In this document: in pieces, positions 11,012 to 22,048 of the stretch
Layout of the letters: each line of letters starts with the position of its first letter
Position numbering within the stretch: position 1 is the first letter of the stretch
Source: Chara braunii
Lineage: Eukaryota > Streptophyta > Charophyceae > Charales > Characeae
Direction of reading: 5' to 3'
Assembly (NCBI GenBank): GCA_003427395.1
Contig: BFEA01000066.1
Location: 535,791 to 599,790 of the forward strand
Length of the DNA: 64,000 bases
The notes under the pieces: model-generated
What the model was told of the DNA's origin: nothing
The model's database searches: none
Seen by the model: only the letters and a program-made list of their open reading frames with translations
Position numbers and translations under genes: made by a program

Positions 11012-13560
11012 TCATTCTCTCACTCTTCTCGCAAGGGATACAAACTCGTTTCTCTCTTCTCTTGTTTGCTTTACCCCTTGAGAATTTTGTACATAAAGAG
11101 TATATGCAATAATAGACTGGGTAGTGATCAAAGGCAAAGCAACCCTTCTCAACCTTCCAATATAATATTCAATCAACTCTCTTTCATCATCCCTACTCAG
11201 TCTTCTATTATCCCCTTTTACAGTACCCAGAATCATAAAATATCGAGTCAAGTCTATAATCTCATAATCAAATTGCATTGCTTATAACTCGTTGTTTATC
11301 CTTCTTGCGAGAGAGACTTGTTCCCTAGAAGAATAATAGGCTATTCTCTCAGTAGCCCCCACTTTTACTACCTTTAATAAGTAGCTAATCTCGGTCTCAT
11401 ACAATCAAGGAAGGGTTGTAAGAACTCAAGCTCAGCCAACGTAAAAAGGTTTCTGTCAGAGATCCGGACCGTTCCTTCTACCTTGACTATTCTTCCTTCT
11501 TGTACAACCCCAAATGTATAGTTGCTCAACAGAGTCAGACATTCTTGACCATCATGATTATCATCAGGAGAAATGAATCTCAGAAGAGACTTGATCTGGG
11601 ACCTCGAAGTGATGCTCAAAATTATCCAAGAGTAGGGACTTTAACACTACTGTCAAATCACTCTCTCTCGCCTTACCAATGATTGCAATAGCTTCTAGAA
11701 GAGACATCCAATCTCTTCTATCCTCAAAGTCTTTAGTAGTTAAAAGGTTGGGGAGTCTCTCAAATTGCCTTACTCCTTTCCCCCAAGTTACCTTTCTTTT
11801 TAACTTCTCAAGTCACTCTTTGGTTCTTATGAGACTAATATAAGCACCAGTTCGGCACTTCAAGTAATTATCTTCCTTTTCTAGGCATGCTGGTACATAA
11901 ACTCTTACGTCCAGACTGCCAGTATTCAGGAATTTGACCACTGGGATGTGAAATATTATGTGCCCTCTTACACAAGTCTCATATCTCAAGATCACAAAGG
12001 GACTATCAAAGCCTATCACCTCATAAAGTCTTACTCTCATTGTGGCAATTCTTACTACTGAGAATGTTCCTTTTGAGCCCTCTTCATCTTCCATACGAGG
12101 TCTATCATGGCTGACCAATTATGTCTTGAGAATGTAAGTCGTTCAAGAGGTGGAGATGGTATTCCAACAAAAGGTATGACATATGTACTCAAGGATAAAC
12201 TCTCTCCCACTCGCTCTAACCTTCTTTTCTCATCATGCACAAGATCCGATGCTCATTGCCAACACGCACCTCTTCTACATTCTTCAAACAAATCTTTGTT
12301 TCGGCACATAAATCTCAATATCGTACTCATCAAGATCAATAAAATAGCAGGTAAGAACATACAGACTGTCCCGTTCTCACCCTGGTTTCTTTATGACCTC
12401 ATACCTCACGATCTCATAGGGGATTACGGCTCACCTCGCTATAGAATTGAGGGTATTTAACAATTTATCTGTTTCAACCTTGCTCAACCCTCCATGGCCT
12501 CTTGTCAGTCTAAGTCTGGGTTTCTCTCTTGAGGGTACATAGCGTCGACTCATTTGACTATTTGGTCTCGTTTCACTCTCATAGCAAACTCAACCACCGC
12601 GGACCAATTTTTTCTTGACAAATTAACGTCGGGCAAGGGAGGAGTTGGAAATCTTTCAAAGATAGTAAATCGAGTAGATCCATTGAAGTATTTGTTTTCC
12701 CTCTCAAGTCTCTCTTTCTCTCTCAGTACGACCTCTTCAGCAAATCCCCAGCATCTCCCATTTCAATACTTCTTTCCTTTGAAACATAAATTCTCACATT
12801 ATATGTATCCAGGTCTGTAAAATAACATATAATCACTCCTGCTCCCATCCACTCTCAACCATCTCATATCTGACAGCCTCATACGGGAACACCTCTCTCT
12901 TACTTAGAGTGTTTAGTGACTTTAGGATATATTCGACCTTTTCTTGACTTGGGCCTCAACCTCTACCGAATTTTACCTTCTCTGTCTGATTTCCTCTGCT
13001 GAAACCTCTTTAGTTCTCATGACCACCAATTTTTTTTTCCCACGTCAGTACCATGCTGACAATTGGTGGTCAATTAATCCCATCACAGTGAATGTCAGGG
13101 ATAAGAGGGATCGGAACAGTCTCATATGTCACTGGCATTAAACCCCATTTCACTTTCTTCTTTTGCTTAATTAATTTTGCCTTCTCATTATAAAGAGACT
13201 GGATTGAAATTCCCCATAACCAGTTGAAGGCCTCACCATCGTCACAGTCTCCCTTCTTGACATAAGGACGGATATCATACATATCTTTTTCCAAGAAGTG
13301 AGCTAGCACTACGCTGATGGCTGAATTGCCAGAACGGTAGACCCAACAATGCTCATACTGATAGGGGAACATTCCTTTGATAGTTACTCTCGAAAGTTCT
13401 TTCAATGCGTCAGAAGTTGGCATTCTTGATGAAGTCTCTGAGCTCTTGATTCTTTCTTTCCCTTCTTAATGTTCCAAAGACATCATAGGCTCATGACGCA
13501 TGCCTAAGATCAAGCTTGATTCTCTCCACTAAGTAATATCAGTCTCCTTCTCCAGTCCAT
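11012..13560 (-). pseudogene. Accessory tandem-module ORF between PBS and gag, element A
   Basis: Not a family I can name. Broken minus-strand frames (13,423-13,070; 12,240-12,055; 12,118-11,813; 11,619-11,374; 11,278-11,012) and the frames between them share two alternating motifs. One is a F-P-Y-E-x-V-R-Y-E core followed by Y-D-V-R-I-Y-V-P, seen near 13,380, 12,890, 12,425, 12,015, 11,540 and 11,130. The other is a P-x-P-P-L ... S-R-x-N-W-S-A helix-like motif, seen near 13,080, 12,645, 12,185 and 11,755. Spacing is about 400-480 bp, or one module of roughly 145 aa. At the 13,080 copy a TGA stands inside the PPP motif. Position between primer site and gag recalls the extra ORF of plant Ogre-type elements; function unknown. 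Confidence 0.65.
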
Positions 13561-13747
13561 TGTGGTACCTCACACAAGGAAAGATAAGACTAAGTTAATA
13601 ATTAGGTTTTTCAGGAGAATAATGACTCACGAAAGATTGCAAAATCAGTCTGAAAAATTCTGACATTGTCAACAATTCCCAATGCCTAATCAAAGTTCAA
13701 AGCTGCTTGCTGACCCAGGCTCGTTCCCGACACGAAAATTTTTCATG

Positions 13748-13765
13748 TCCCCGACAACGACGCCA
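13748..13765 (-). other. Primer-binding site of element A (tRNA-Asp type)
   Basis: Minus strand reads TGGCGTCGTTGTCGGGGA. The plant tRNA-Asp complement, TGGCGCCGTTGCCGGGGA, differs by two C-to-T changes. Four bases (TTTT) separate it from TGTCGCAC at 13,770, the inferred LTR edge; the same 4-base spacing is found in element C. Confidence 0.85.
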
Positions 13766-15239
13766 TTTTTGTCGCACTTTTTTCTCTCGGATCACTTCAG
13801 ACGACCGGAAAGCCAACAGGCTGTCACGCAGGGTTTTGAATGTGATTGCAATAAATAAAATAAATTAAATAAATTAAATAATGCAAATCTCTTCTTGTTG
13901 TGTGCATCCGACTTCGAGCGAGACCCTTCAATTGCAGTGTTCGCTGGTCCCCAGTTTTAGGAATCTTTTATTTTGATTTTAAACAACAAAGAATCATGCA
14001 AATGGTAATCATAAAATTTTAGAGTGTCATGCGTGCATATTTTGCCAATTTTTTAGTTTTGAGAACTGTGACAGAATCATCAAAGAATACAATCATCAAG
14101 CACGACAATGCAGGGAAGCAAGACTGACTCACTCGAGCAATGACAAAGTTAGATGAGGGAAGAATGAAAACTCATAAATAGTATCAGAGAGTACACATGA
14201 AAAGAGTATGGCCAACACCAATCAAGAGTGTCCACTCATCCCCCTGAACCTAACACTCAATCTCTCATTTTGTTGTATGTCGTTTGGGCTTTTTGCCATG
14301 TCTCCGTGCTCTCTGAGGGTGTGGTCTCTGTATGTAGAGCCACCTGAAGCCCGCAAGCTCTGAGCACTTCCATCCATGTCTCATGATACGGAAGTCAACC
14401 AGGGCAAAAAACTCCTCCCATAGTGCAGGAAGATACGGTTGAGAGAAAATCCCTCGTCTAAGATGTGAGAACTTTGAGGGCTCTGTTACTGCCTCGTAAT
14501 CGATCACCACATGCGAAATGTACCTCTTTGCCAGATCAATCAGGTCGCCCTAGTCAGAGTCGTCTGTTAGAGTAAGAGGTACAAAAGGCTTGGGATAGTC
14601 AGAGAAGAGCTTTGGTCCGAAGCTGCGAATCAGCTTGGTACCGCTCTCGTCGAACTCTCTCTCTCTCTCTCTTCCAGGTACCCGACTGCTGCAGTCCAGA
14701 CAAAGTCGAAATGCTCATGGCTCTCCTTCCCCTTCTATAAGTAGGGCTCAAGTCATGAATGGTGCCACCAGCGAACTTAGTGTGAACCACATAGATGGAT
14801 ACGTCTTCCTGCTTGAAACCAACCGCACTAACATACCTATGTTGAAAGGCATCTCTTGAGGCTACCCTGTTGAGGCTGGTCAGTACCGTCTCTTGGATTG
14901 AGAATGATTGGATTGCATTTATGTGCTGAAGTGAGCGTTGAAACCGATGAATCTTCTGATAAAAACTTGAACTGGTTAGTACTAACGTTCGTGTTGGTTG
15001 GAGATATCCCACTGTCTGTCATGTCCAGGTTAAGAGTTGACTGCTGTAAAGATACAGATTGTCGAGCCCAGACTGGAAACCAGATGCCGTTGGACAGTTA
15101 ACGGAAGGCTTGGTTGAAGATTCTAGTTAAATCTCATTTAGTTCCCGGGATGTACAGTCAATGAGCGCCGAAACACCTATAAAGGCTACAAGATTTAATC
15201 CCTTGCCACTCACTTGATTGTCTGGCTTGTAGAACTAGC

Positions 15240-15395
15240 ATGTCAGATGTCGTTCAAATGCGGTTCGAAAACTTGTTTGAATGTTAATTTAAAAGCCTCT
15301 TCAAATGCTGTTTAAATGCCTTGTTCGAATGTTGTCTGAATGCCTTGTTCGAATACTGTCTGAAAACCCTGTTCAAATGCTGTTTAAATGCCTAT
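15240..15395. repeat. 24-bp minisatellite in the LTR of A
   Basis: About six imperfect copies built on GCCTTGTTCGAATGTTGTCTGAAT; clear 24-bp spacing between the copies at 15,318 and 15,342. Variants alternate TTCGAAT with TTCAAAT and TTTAAAT. Confidence 0.8.
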
Positions 15396-18300
15396 CTATT
15401 GTTCAACCTTTTCCCTTGCTCCCTTGACCGTTTCTAAACAAGAGCCGGTACTGTGCAGCTTGCCACTCTTGTCACTGAAATAGAAAATATACTCAATGTA
15501 TCTCTCAACTTTAACTTTTCGAATTGCTTCTTCCCTATTAAAAAATATTTATTCTTTATATAAAAATATTTATTCTTTATATATTATAATTCTTTAATGG
15601 CCTCGTCCACCCAGTTTTCGTATTTTTCCTGGATGATTGTACTCTTCATTAAAAGGATCTAACTGTCGTTCATGATTCCCCACACCCTATCTGAGATCAT
15701 GATTATCGACTCGGTGGACAATATAAAATCGCAAGCAGCTCCTCGTTCTACATTGCCATTCAAACTTTCAGCAGAGTGCGGCTTGTAGGGGTGTCAACTC
15801 AATTGCGGTAAAAACAAAACTGCGATTTTACTGAGAAACCTTCGTTTCAGACTGTCCTCTAGCTCAGATCTCGCCACAGGCTTAGCTTATGAGATGCTTC
15901 TGAGTAATCACTGAGTACAGGGCCTCTACCCGCTGTCCTCATAATAATTTACTCAGATCTGACGACTCGGGTCGTGAGTTGAGTCTGAAGGCTCTCTTCA
16001 GTTGATCTGTGTCTAGCGGGTAGGGTCTCTAACCTTGTATTCATTACNAAAGTTGGCACCCAACCCTTGTCCGGGGAGTATTCTTTCAACCGAAATACTA
16101 CGGAGAATCAACTTAGTTCGCTACTCGATCACATGAAGCAAACCTTGGTCTTTGTTTTCCTAGATTGTTCAGGAGTCAACAAAGGTACAATCTACTCAAG
16201 CACCCTGTTCTAGCACTAAGCATCCCAACGAAACTCATAACAATATCCCCCAATTCTCAAGCAAACATGACTCGATCAGGTGAAGCGACGCAACCTATAG
16301 AAGGCACCCTACTAACATCACACGCAAGTAGGTCTTCTGTATAAGAAATCATGCATGAAATGATGCACGGGTTTTCGGTGGGTAACACGCTCAGCTACGC
16401 ATGCTGAATATTAATAGGGGAAATGTTAGACATATAATTGATGCATGCATATGGCCTGCAGCAGCTTCCTCTCAGATGATAGTGAGACTCATGTTTGCGA
16501 GCTTATTAGGGCCTCGCTAGTCGGTCCTACAGCTAGTGGCACAAATAGCTGTAGGCCCATATGCCCGTTAGTCCGAGTACCAATGAGCCTCCCCGCCAGC
16601 GTCCTCGCTAGAGCGTTTGGACAGACATAGACTCTTCGGATCTCTAGCGCTAACGGTCACACTAGTTTTGGGGTCACGAAAGGAGTCTCTCAGTGCTTAA
16701 TTAGATGGATCAGCATTGCCTTTCTTTCCCCCATTATCAGCATTCCCCTTCAAGAAAACTGTCACGTTTGTGCAAGCAATGTCCTTAAGTAAGCCGGGGT
16801 AAGGACATGTGATCTGCAGAATGACGTCAACACTTTAACAACACGAACTTTTCCTCACCAATTCATTGTTTCCGTGCAAATAGCATACCACAGGTCGAGC
16901 AGATAGGCTGAGCGTGCCTAATCAGAACGGCTCAATTAACAATAAGGAATGAAGTCCTTCTACTCACAAATTTTATTATGAAGCTTATAGAGGCATCGAG
17001 AGAAGACAAGATACAAATTTTCATTCATGAAAGCAGTTAATGTGTATTTTTCACCTGACTGGCCAACCTTTGAGCCCATGGCTCAAAGACCCTCAGTCAC
17101 CATCAAGCAAAAATTTGACCAGAAGATAAGCGACTTTCCTTACAATAGTCTCTCGTCTTCCCATCAGACGTGTAATGTTTGAAGAGGGGAAGGAGAAATT
17201 TGAAGAATTACTGACGAGTGCAACAATGGGATAGCATAACTTTGATCTGTGTATTTTGACCGGGTGCACTCAGGACAAAGCCAAACCCCAAAAGCTTTTG
17301 ACAATCTCATCCCTCAAACCCTCCGCGTGCTGCTGTAATTAGCAATCTTCTCACCTGTTTGGAGCAAAGACCAAACTCTCAGTCACTACGTACATCAAGC
17401 AACAGAAATAAGCGTGATTGTATTACCCAGTTAAGGTGCTTCTCAGACAAGGTAATCAACCTCTTATCTCGCCGTCACCACCAAAAGAAAAGAAAACCGG
17501 AAGAAAAAGAAAACCGCGACACGCTGACGTCTCTACGATTCCTTACAATGTGACCTTCCCCCATCTTCTTGATTTCGCCCCACTCTGATCGCAACTTCAA
17601 ACCACCCCAGATTCTCACTCGTCCGACGTTTGCACTTGACTCCAATGACGTTTGGAAGGGTTCAGACAGTGAAGGTGAGGGCAAGGTTCTACACAAAGAC
17701 AGGGTTAATTACCAACTATATCCCTTCTCTCAAATCTAATCAAGTTATAAGCACGATGTTGTATTTGGGGGAATGACATTAAGCATAGGCACTCCAAGAA
17801 AATCCTGGTCCTATGGCCCGGGGCAACATGCATTACTTCTGGTCACACTACGTATGTTGTTGTTTTCTCCTTTACAGAACACGATTAGCAACGCTCTCAC
17901 CCAGGGCGCGCCCCTTACTGGTTTGAGGGCATAGATGCATGCTTGTCGATATTGGTTACCGTGTGGCTCACATTTTCACTTCGAGTACGGACTGGACTCC
18001 CACCCCGAAGATAAATTGCAGTACTCCTACGATATTCTTTACTGGTTGTCCGAACGTTCAAGAGTCCACGACATTAAGCACATCCCAAGGGGATGATCAC
18101 CAGTTCCTGATCTGATAAAGGGGGGGGCCAAGACAAGGGTGGCGCAGACAGGGAATCGTCTTCACGTTGCACCGCAGCTATCTGTCTCTTTCTTTCTCCC
18201 GTGCAACAGCTAGCTCTCAGCACAACTTTGCCATCCTCCGTCTGGCTGTTCTACGAATAAGTTCTCTAACTATGTATAGGAGATGGGAGCTTCATCCTTC

Positions 18301-19171
18301 TCCTACTCCGAGAAGCAATGATGACGTCAACAACAACACTGGAGAAGAGCGTCAGCTACCACCCATCCTTCTTGGAGTTGATAAGACAAGTCAGCTTCCT
18401 ACCAGAGTGAACTAACCAAATGCGTCAGAAAGATTTCTGACCTCGTCCTCGCTCACAAAGAGAGTGCGTGAGTTCATGAAGTAGAAAACTCTAGTGGCCT
18501 GAAGACGCTCAGATCTCAGTCGTCAGAGAACGTCTCCAAGTTATGGGTGTCACTTCGCCCTCCCGCACCCGATAGCACATCACTCGTTCTCCCTCAGCTC
18601 TTCTTTTGATTGATACCTCGTCATGTCGTCTTACTTCTAATCACTCGAAGCACGCCCCTCCTCCGACATGACCAGCATTTTCGCAGGCACACGCGTATTC
18701 ACATTTTAGCAGCTGATAAAAAGTTGAGGATGAAAGAATGCGCAGAGAAACAGGAATTGTCATTCGCTCATTCACACTCGGCACTTCGAAGAAAAAAAAA
18801 ACAAGTATGTACCGTTGTCGATATGCAAGCTGAACCTCCTTACAGGCGCACGACGTGGGCCCATCCTGAGCGGTTGACGTCAACCAAGAAGTCACGCCCA
18901 CGTCAGTGACCTCCTCCCACATGGTGCCTTTTCCTCTCACACACACGAAGGTCAACCCTCCCCTCTCTAGTTCGTGGTCTCTCTCTTCCTCCTCTCCACG
19001 ACCATTAACTGTCCCTCAGTTCTCAGTCCCTGCATCGTCGCAAGCTCGCCTCGGGTCCACCCTCCACAGGCGGCGCTTGAGGGTGGTTCCTACGAACCTG
19101 GTCCGGCCTGTTCCAGGACTGGAGGTCAGTCTCCCGGTCACTAGCCTCGCTCTCCGCCTCTGAGTCGCGGT

Positions 19172-19513
19172 CTAGGTGCCGCTGCTCTCGCTCCACCGTG
19201 TGCGTCGAGGACTCGAGGTCCCCGGGTCCAGGTAAGAAACGGTCACCTTTATTTCGTCGGTGGCTCCGTCCCTCCAGCATCTCCTCTCCGCTCTGTCCCT
19301 GGCCTCTGTAATCGCCAGTTGTAATCTCTGATCAACCCTCATCTCTCTTTCTCTTCCCCCTTCAACATTAACCCTCAGTCTCACCTCCCCGTTGCAACGG
19401 CTATAATCCAAGGTAGTCGTCATAATGGGCCCCTTACCCGACATTGGTTCCCACCTCCAGACAAACTGGAGGTATGTCGGCCTATAGCCGTGTAGGCCAG
19501 TGCACCGCGCCAT
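19172..19513 (-). pseudogene. LTR-embedded open frame, frameshifted copy
   Basis: Partner of the frame at 3,151-3,543 in the other LTR. It shares the first hundred or so residues with a few substitutions. It then shifts frame near 19,210, and the acidic tail continues in the frame at 19,280-19,023. No recognised domain. As for its partner, it may be a chance frame. Confidence 0.3.
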
Positions 19514-20261
19514 TACAGACCCTCTATGGACAACTCGCCACAGTCGACCCCATAATGGTCATGGCCAGACACTCAGAGCACCCGTAACCGCTCACAGGCA
19601 ATTTCTTGTACACTTACTACGCCAACTAGCATTCTCCCCTCAACTCGCCAGCATCAGGCATAGTTGAATCACTCAAGCCCGAGTGATCGAGGCTAGTCTC
19701 ACTTCCCTCTTATAGGGCCACCGCCTGTGTCGATCCCCGCGCTGTGAATGAGAGGTCAAAGCAAGACTTCTCAGAATCGCATCTCTTTTTAGATTTTATA
19801 ATTGCATAAAAATAAGAATAAATAACAAAAAAAAAATACAAAGGAAAAGGGATTTAAAACAAAACAAGAATAGGAAATTAAAAGGACAGCACGCCAACGG
19901 ATGTAGGTCGAGCTATAGTGTGAAAAAAACACAAAACTTAGTGCGATGGTCCCATAACGGGATTCCGACCAGCGCTTTTCTCTGTCCAAAATGAGTCATC
20001 GGCCCATCTCTATCGGGTACCCGTGTCCGATGGCAAAGAGGGGGCGTATGACCCTCTTCAGGGGTGATAAGCTTCCTATCGATGCGGGCGCGGGTTGCCC
20101 CTCTTTTGGGGTCCTACCGCGCGACGCCCGATCGAGCCTCCCAACCATCGGTACCAATATGACAGGCCAAATCAGTCTAGGCCACATACTGCACCCGCGC
20201 TTGAATTTTAAGCCGTTAGCCTTCCCGCGAAGTGACAGGAACCGAAAGAAAATTAAATAAT

Positions 20262-20279
20262 AGTAGTAATAATAATAAC

Positions 20280-20334
<55 letters not shown>

Positions 20335-20339
20335 GTAGC
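20262..20339. repeat. (TAA)n microsatellite, expanded allele
   Basis: About 25 TAA/AAT triplets in the 5' LTR of element A, against about eight in the 3' LTR. Confidence 0.95.
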
Positions 20340-20845
20340 AAAATCAGAAAGATAAGGAAATCATAACATCACAGTGGCCTGAAGCCACCAGATTTCTCCC
20401 GAATTAAAACGCGGGTTCAAGTTTGACGATTTATTTTCCCTTTTTCCTTCTCTCTTTTTTGACGACGACTTCTGTTCTGTGCATTTAACGCTACCTGGTG
20501 AAGGGGTACTTGGCGCGCAGTAGAAAAGCCCACGCCAGACCCTCTTCCTCCATGTCTCAAGGCGAGCCCGGCGGATACCACGGCTACAGGCCGGTAGTGC
20601 TTTGCTGTACAGCAGGGCGTCAAGCCTGCGTGGACCAATGGAAAGTCCTGTGGCGCACCCTTTTGCAGAGGGCATGCATTTACAGGCCGGTCTATTCCAA
20701 GGCACCACCCTGGTATCTCAGCGTTACTGTGGAGGTTCGGCGACAGACTAAGCCACAACACGTCTGAAGCATTGGTACCAAACAGGGACTTGGCACACAA
20801 AGGAGGGCCAGGACACCGCGCCCTCCAACACCTCGCCCTCCGACA

Positions 20846-21310
20846 CCGCATGCATATTCACCTGATATTGAGCCGAATGCGAAGCTCACTCGAAAGGACT
20901 CAACGAACAACGGTACCACGTATGAACGACAATCACATATGGACTTCTCCCGACAAATCGGGTTCAGGAAACAAACTTAGCCCGCATGCACATTCACCCG
21001 ATATCAGGCCAAATACAAATCTCACTCGAAAAATCTTATGAACGAACAACAGTAGCGCGTATGAACTACAATCAGATAAGGATTTCTCCCTGCCAATCGG
21101 GTTCGGGAAAAAAACTTAGCCGCATGCACATTCACCCGATATCGGGCCAAATGCAAAACTCACTCGAAAAGACTTACGAACGAACAACGGTAGCACGTAT
21201 AAACGAGAATCAGATAAGGACTTCTCCCCGCCAATCGGATTCAGGAAAGAAACTTAGCCCTCATGCACATTCCACCCGACATCGGGCCAAAAGCAAGCTT
21301 CCCTAACGGT
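20846..21310. repeat. 137-bp tandem repeat next to element A
   Basis: GCATGCA followed by an ATTCACCYGATAT segment recurs at 20,848, 20,984, 21,122 and 21,262, spacing 136-140 bp, for about 3.4 units. Each unit also carries CGAACAACGGTA and CCAATCGGGTTC. It abuts the outer edge of the 5' LTR of element A, so A may have inserted into this array. Confidence 0.88.
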
Positions 21311-22010
21311 CTCCAGCTCGGGCTCTGCATGTGTGAGCGATAACCGGGTACGGAAGGTCTTCATTCTCCTGCCCACTCTCTCTCTTTCCTCGGATCTAGG
21401 TGGCCATTGCTACTCTCGGTGGCAACCCTCCTCGCTCGACCTTCTTCCACCGTTTCTCGAGCTCCGCCCAGGACCTTGCGCAAGCTTTCGCACCCCCCCC
21501 AAGAGTTACTCTGCTATCCGTCGCACGCTACCTCCTCTCGCCCCTCTGGGGGCTGCCCTTCTGTATCTCTCCGCCTCTCCCTCAGTTTGTAGCGTGCGCC
21601 CTCCCGAGAGCGAGTACCGATTGCAATGGGTGTGCGTTCGGGCACTTGTGTGTGCGCTAGCCTCGTGCACCTTCGCGCTCACACGACACTGGAGCAAGGC
21701 CCGTAACTTTCACGCGAGCTTGCTTGGATGAGCGACGCCAGCTGCCTCTCTTCCCGCCGGTTCTCCCCACTGGTTCGACCAGTTACAGGCTGACAGCTGA
21801 TGCCCAACGTGCTCTCAAACTGCCCCTTCTTCTCGAGCTGTCCCGTTTGTTTGTGCTATCGTGCGTCGACACCCGGTGCCGCGCGCGCCGCCCGCCTTAG
21901 CCGAGCGATCCTCATGCAACTCTTTTACCCGCGACCCTCTCCTGCTCGGCGGGCAACTCCGAGTCTCCGAGCCTTATCTCTCTCTCTCTCTCAGTTTGCT
22001 GCCGCTTCCT

Positions 22011-22048
<38 letters not shown>

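Larger units (their letters stand above)
1..20845 (-). mobile_element. Element A: giant Ty3/gypsy-type LTR retrotransposon, left end outside window
   Basis: Sequence at 1-4,820 is repeated in direct orientation at 15,953-20,845, with identity over the first 60 bases and scattered substitutions and small indels after that. Between the copies, minus-strand pol remnants lie in the gypsy order RT, RNase H, integrase. A tRNA-Asp-type primer-binding site at 13,748-13,765 puts the start of the right (5') LTR at 13,770, so the LTR is about 7.1 kb and some 2.2 kb of the left LTR lies before the window. Every ORF is broken, so the copy is dead. Element identity is secure; the exact LTR start depends on the primer-site reading. 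Confidence 0.9.
13770..20845 (-). repeat. 5' LTR of element A, about 7.1 kb
   Basis: Starts TGTCG next to the primer-binding site and ends CGACA at 20,845, giving a short terminal inverted repeat. The part from 15,953 on is duplicated at 1-4,820. Just before the right end it carries about 15 extra bases relative to the left copy. It contains a 24-bp minisatellite (15,240-15,395), a duplicated AT-rich AAAAATATTTATTCTTTATAT stretch at about 15,540-15,585, one ambiguous base at 16,048 and a long (TAA)n tract. The first 2.2 kb cannot be checked against the other LTR, which is cut by the window edge. Confidence 0.8.
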
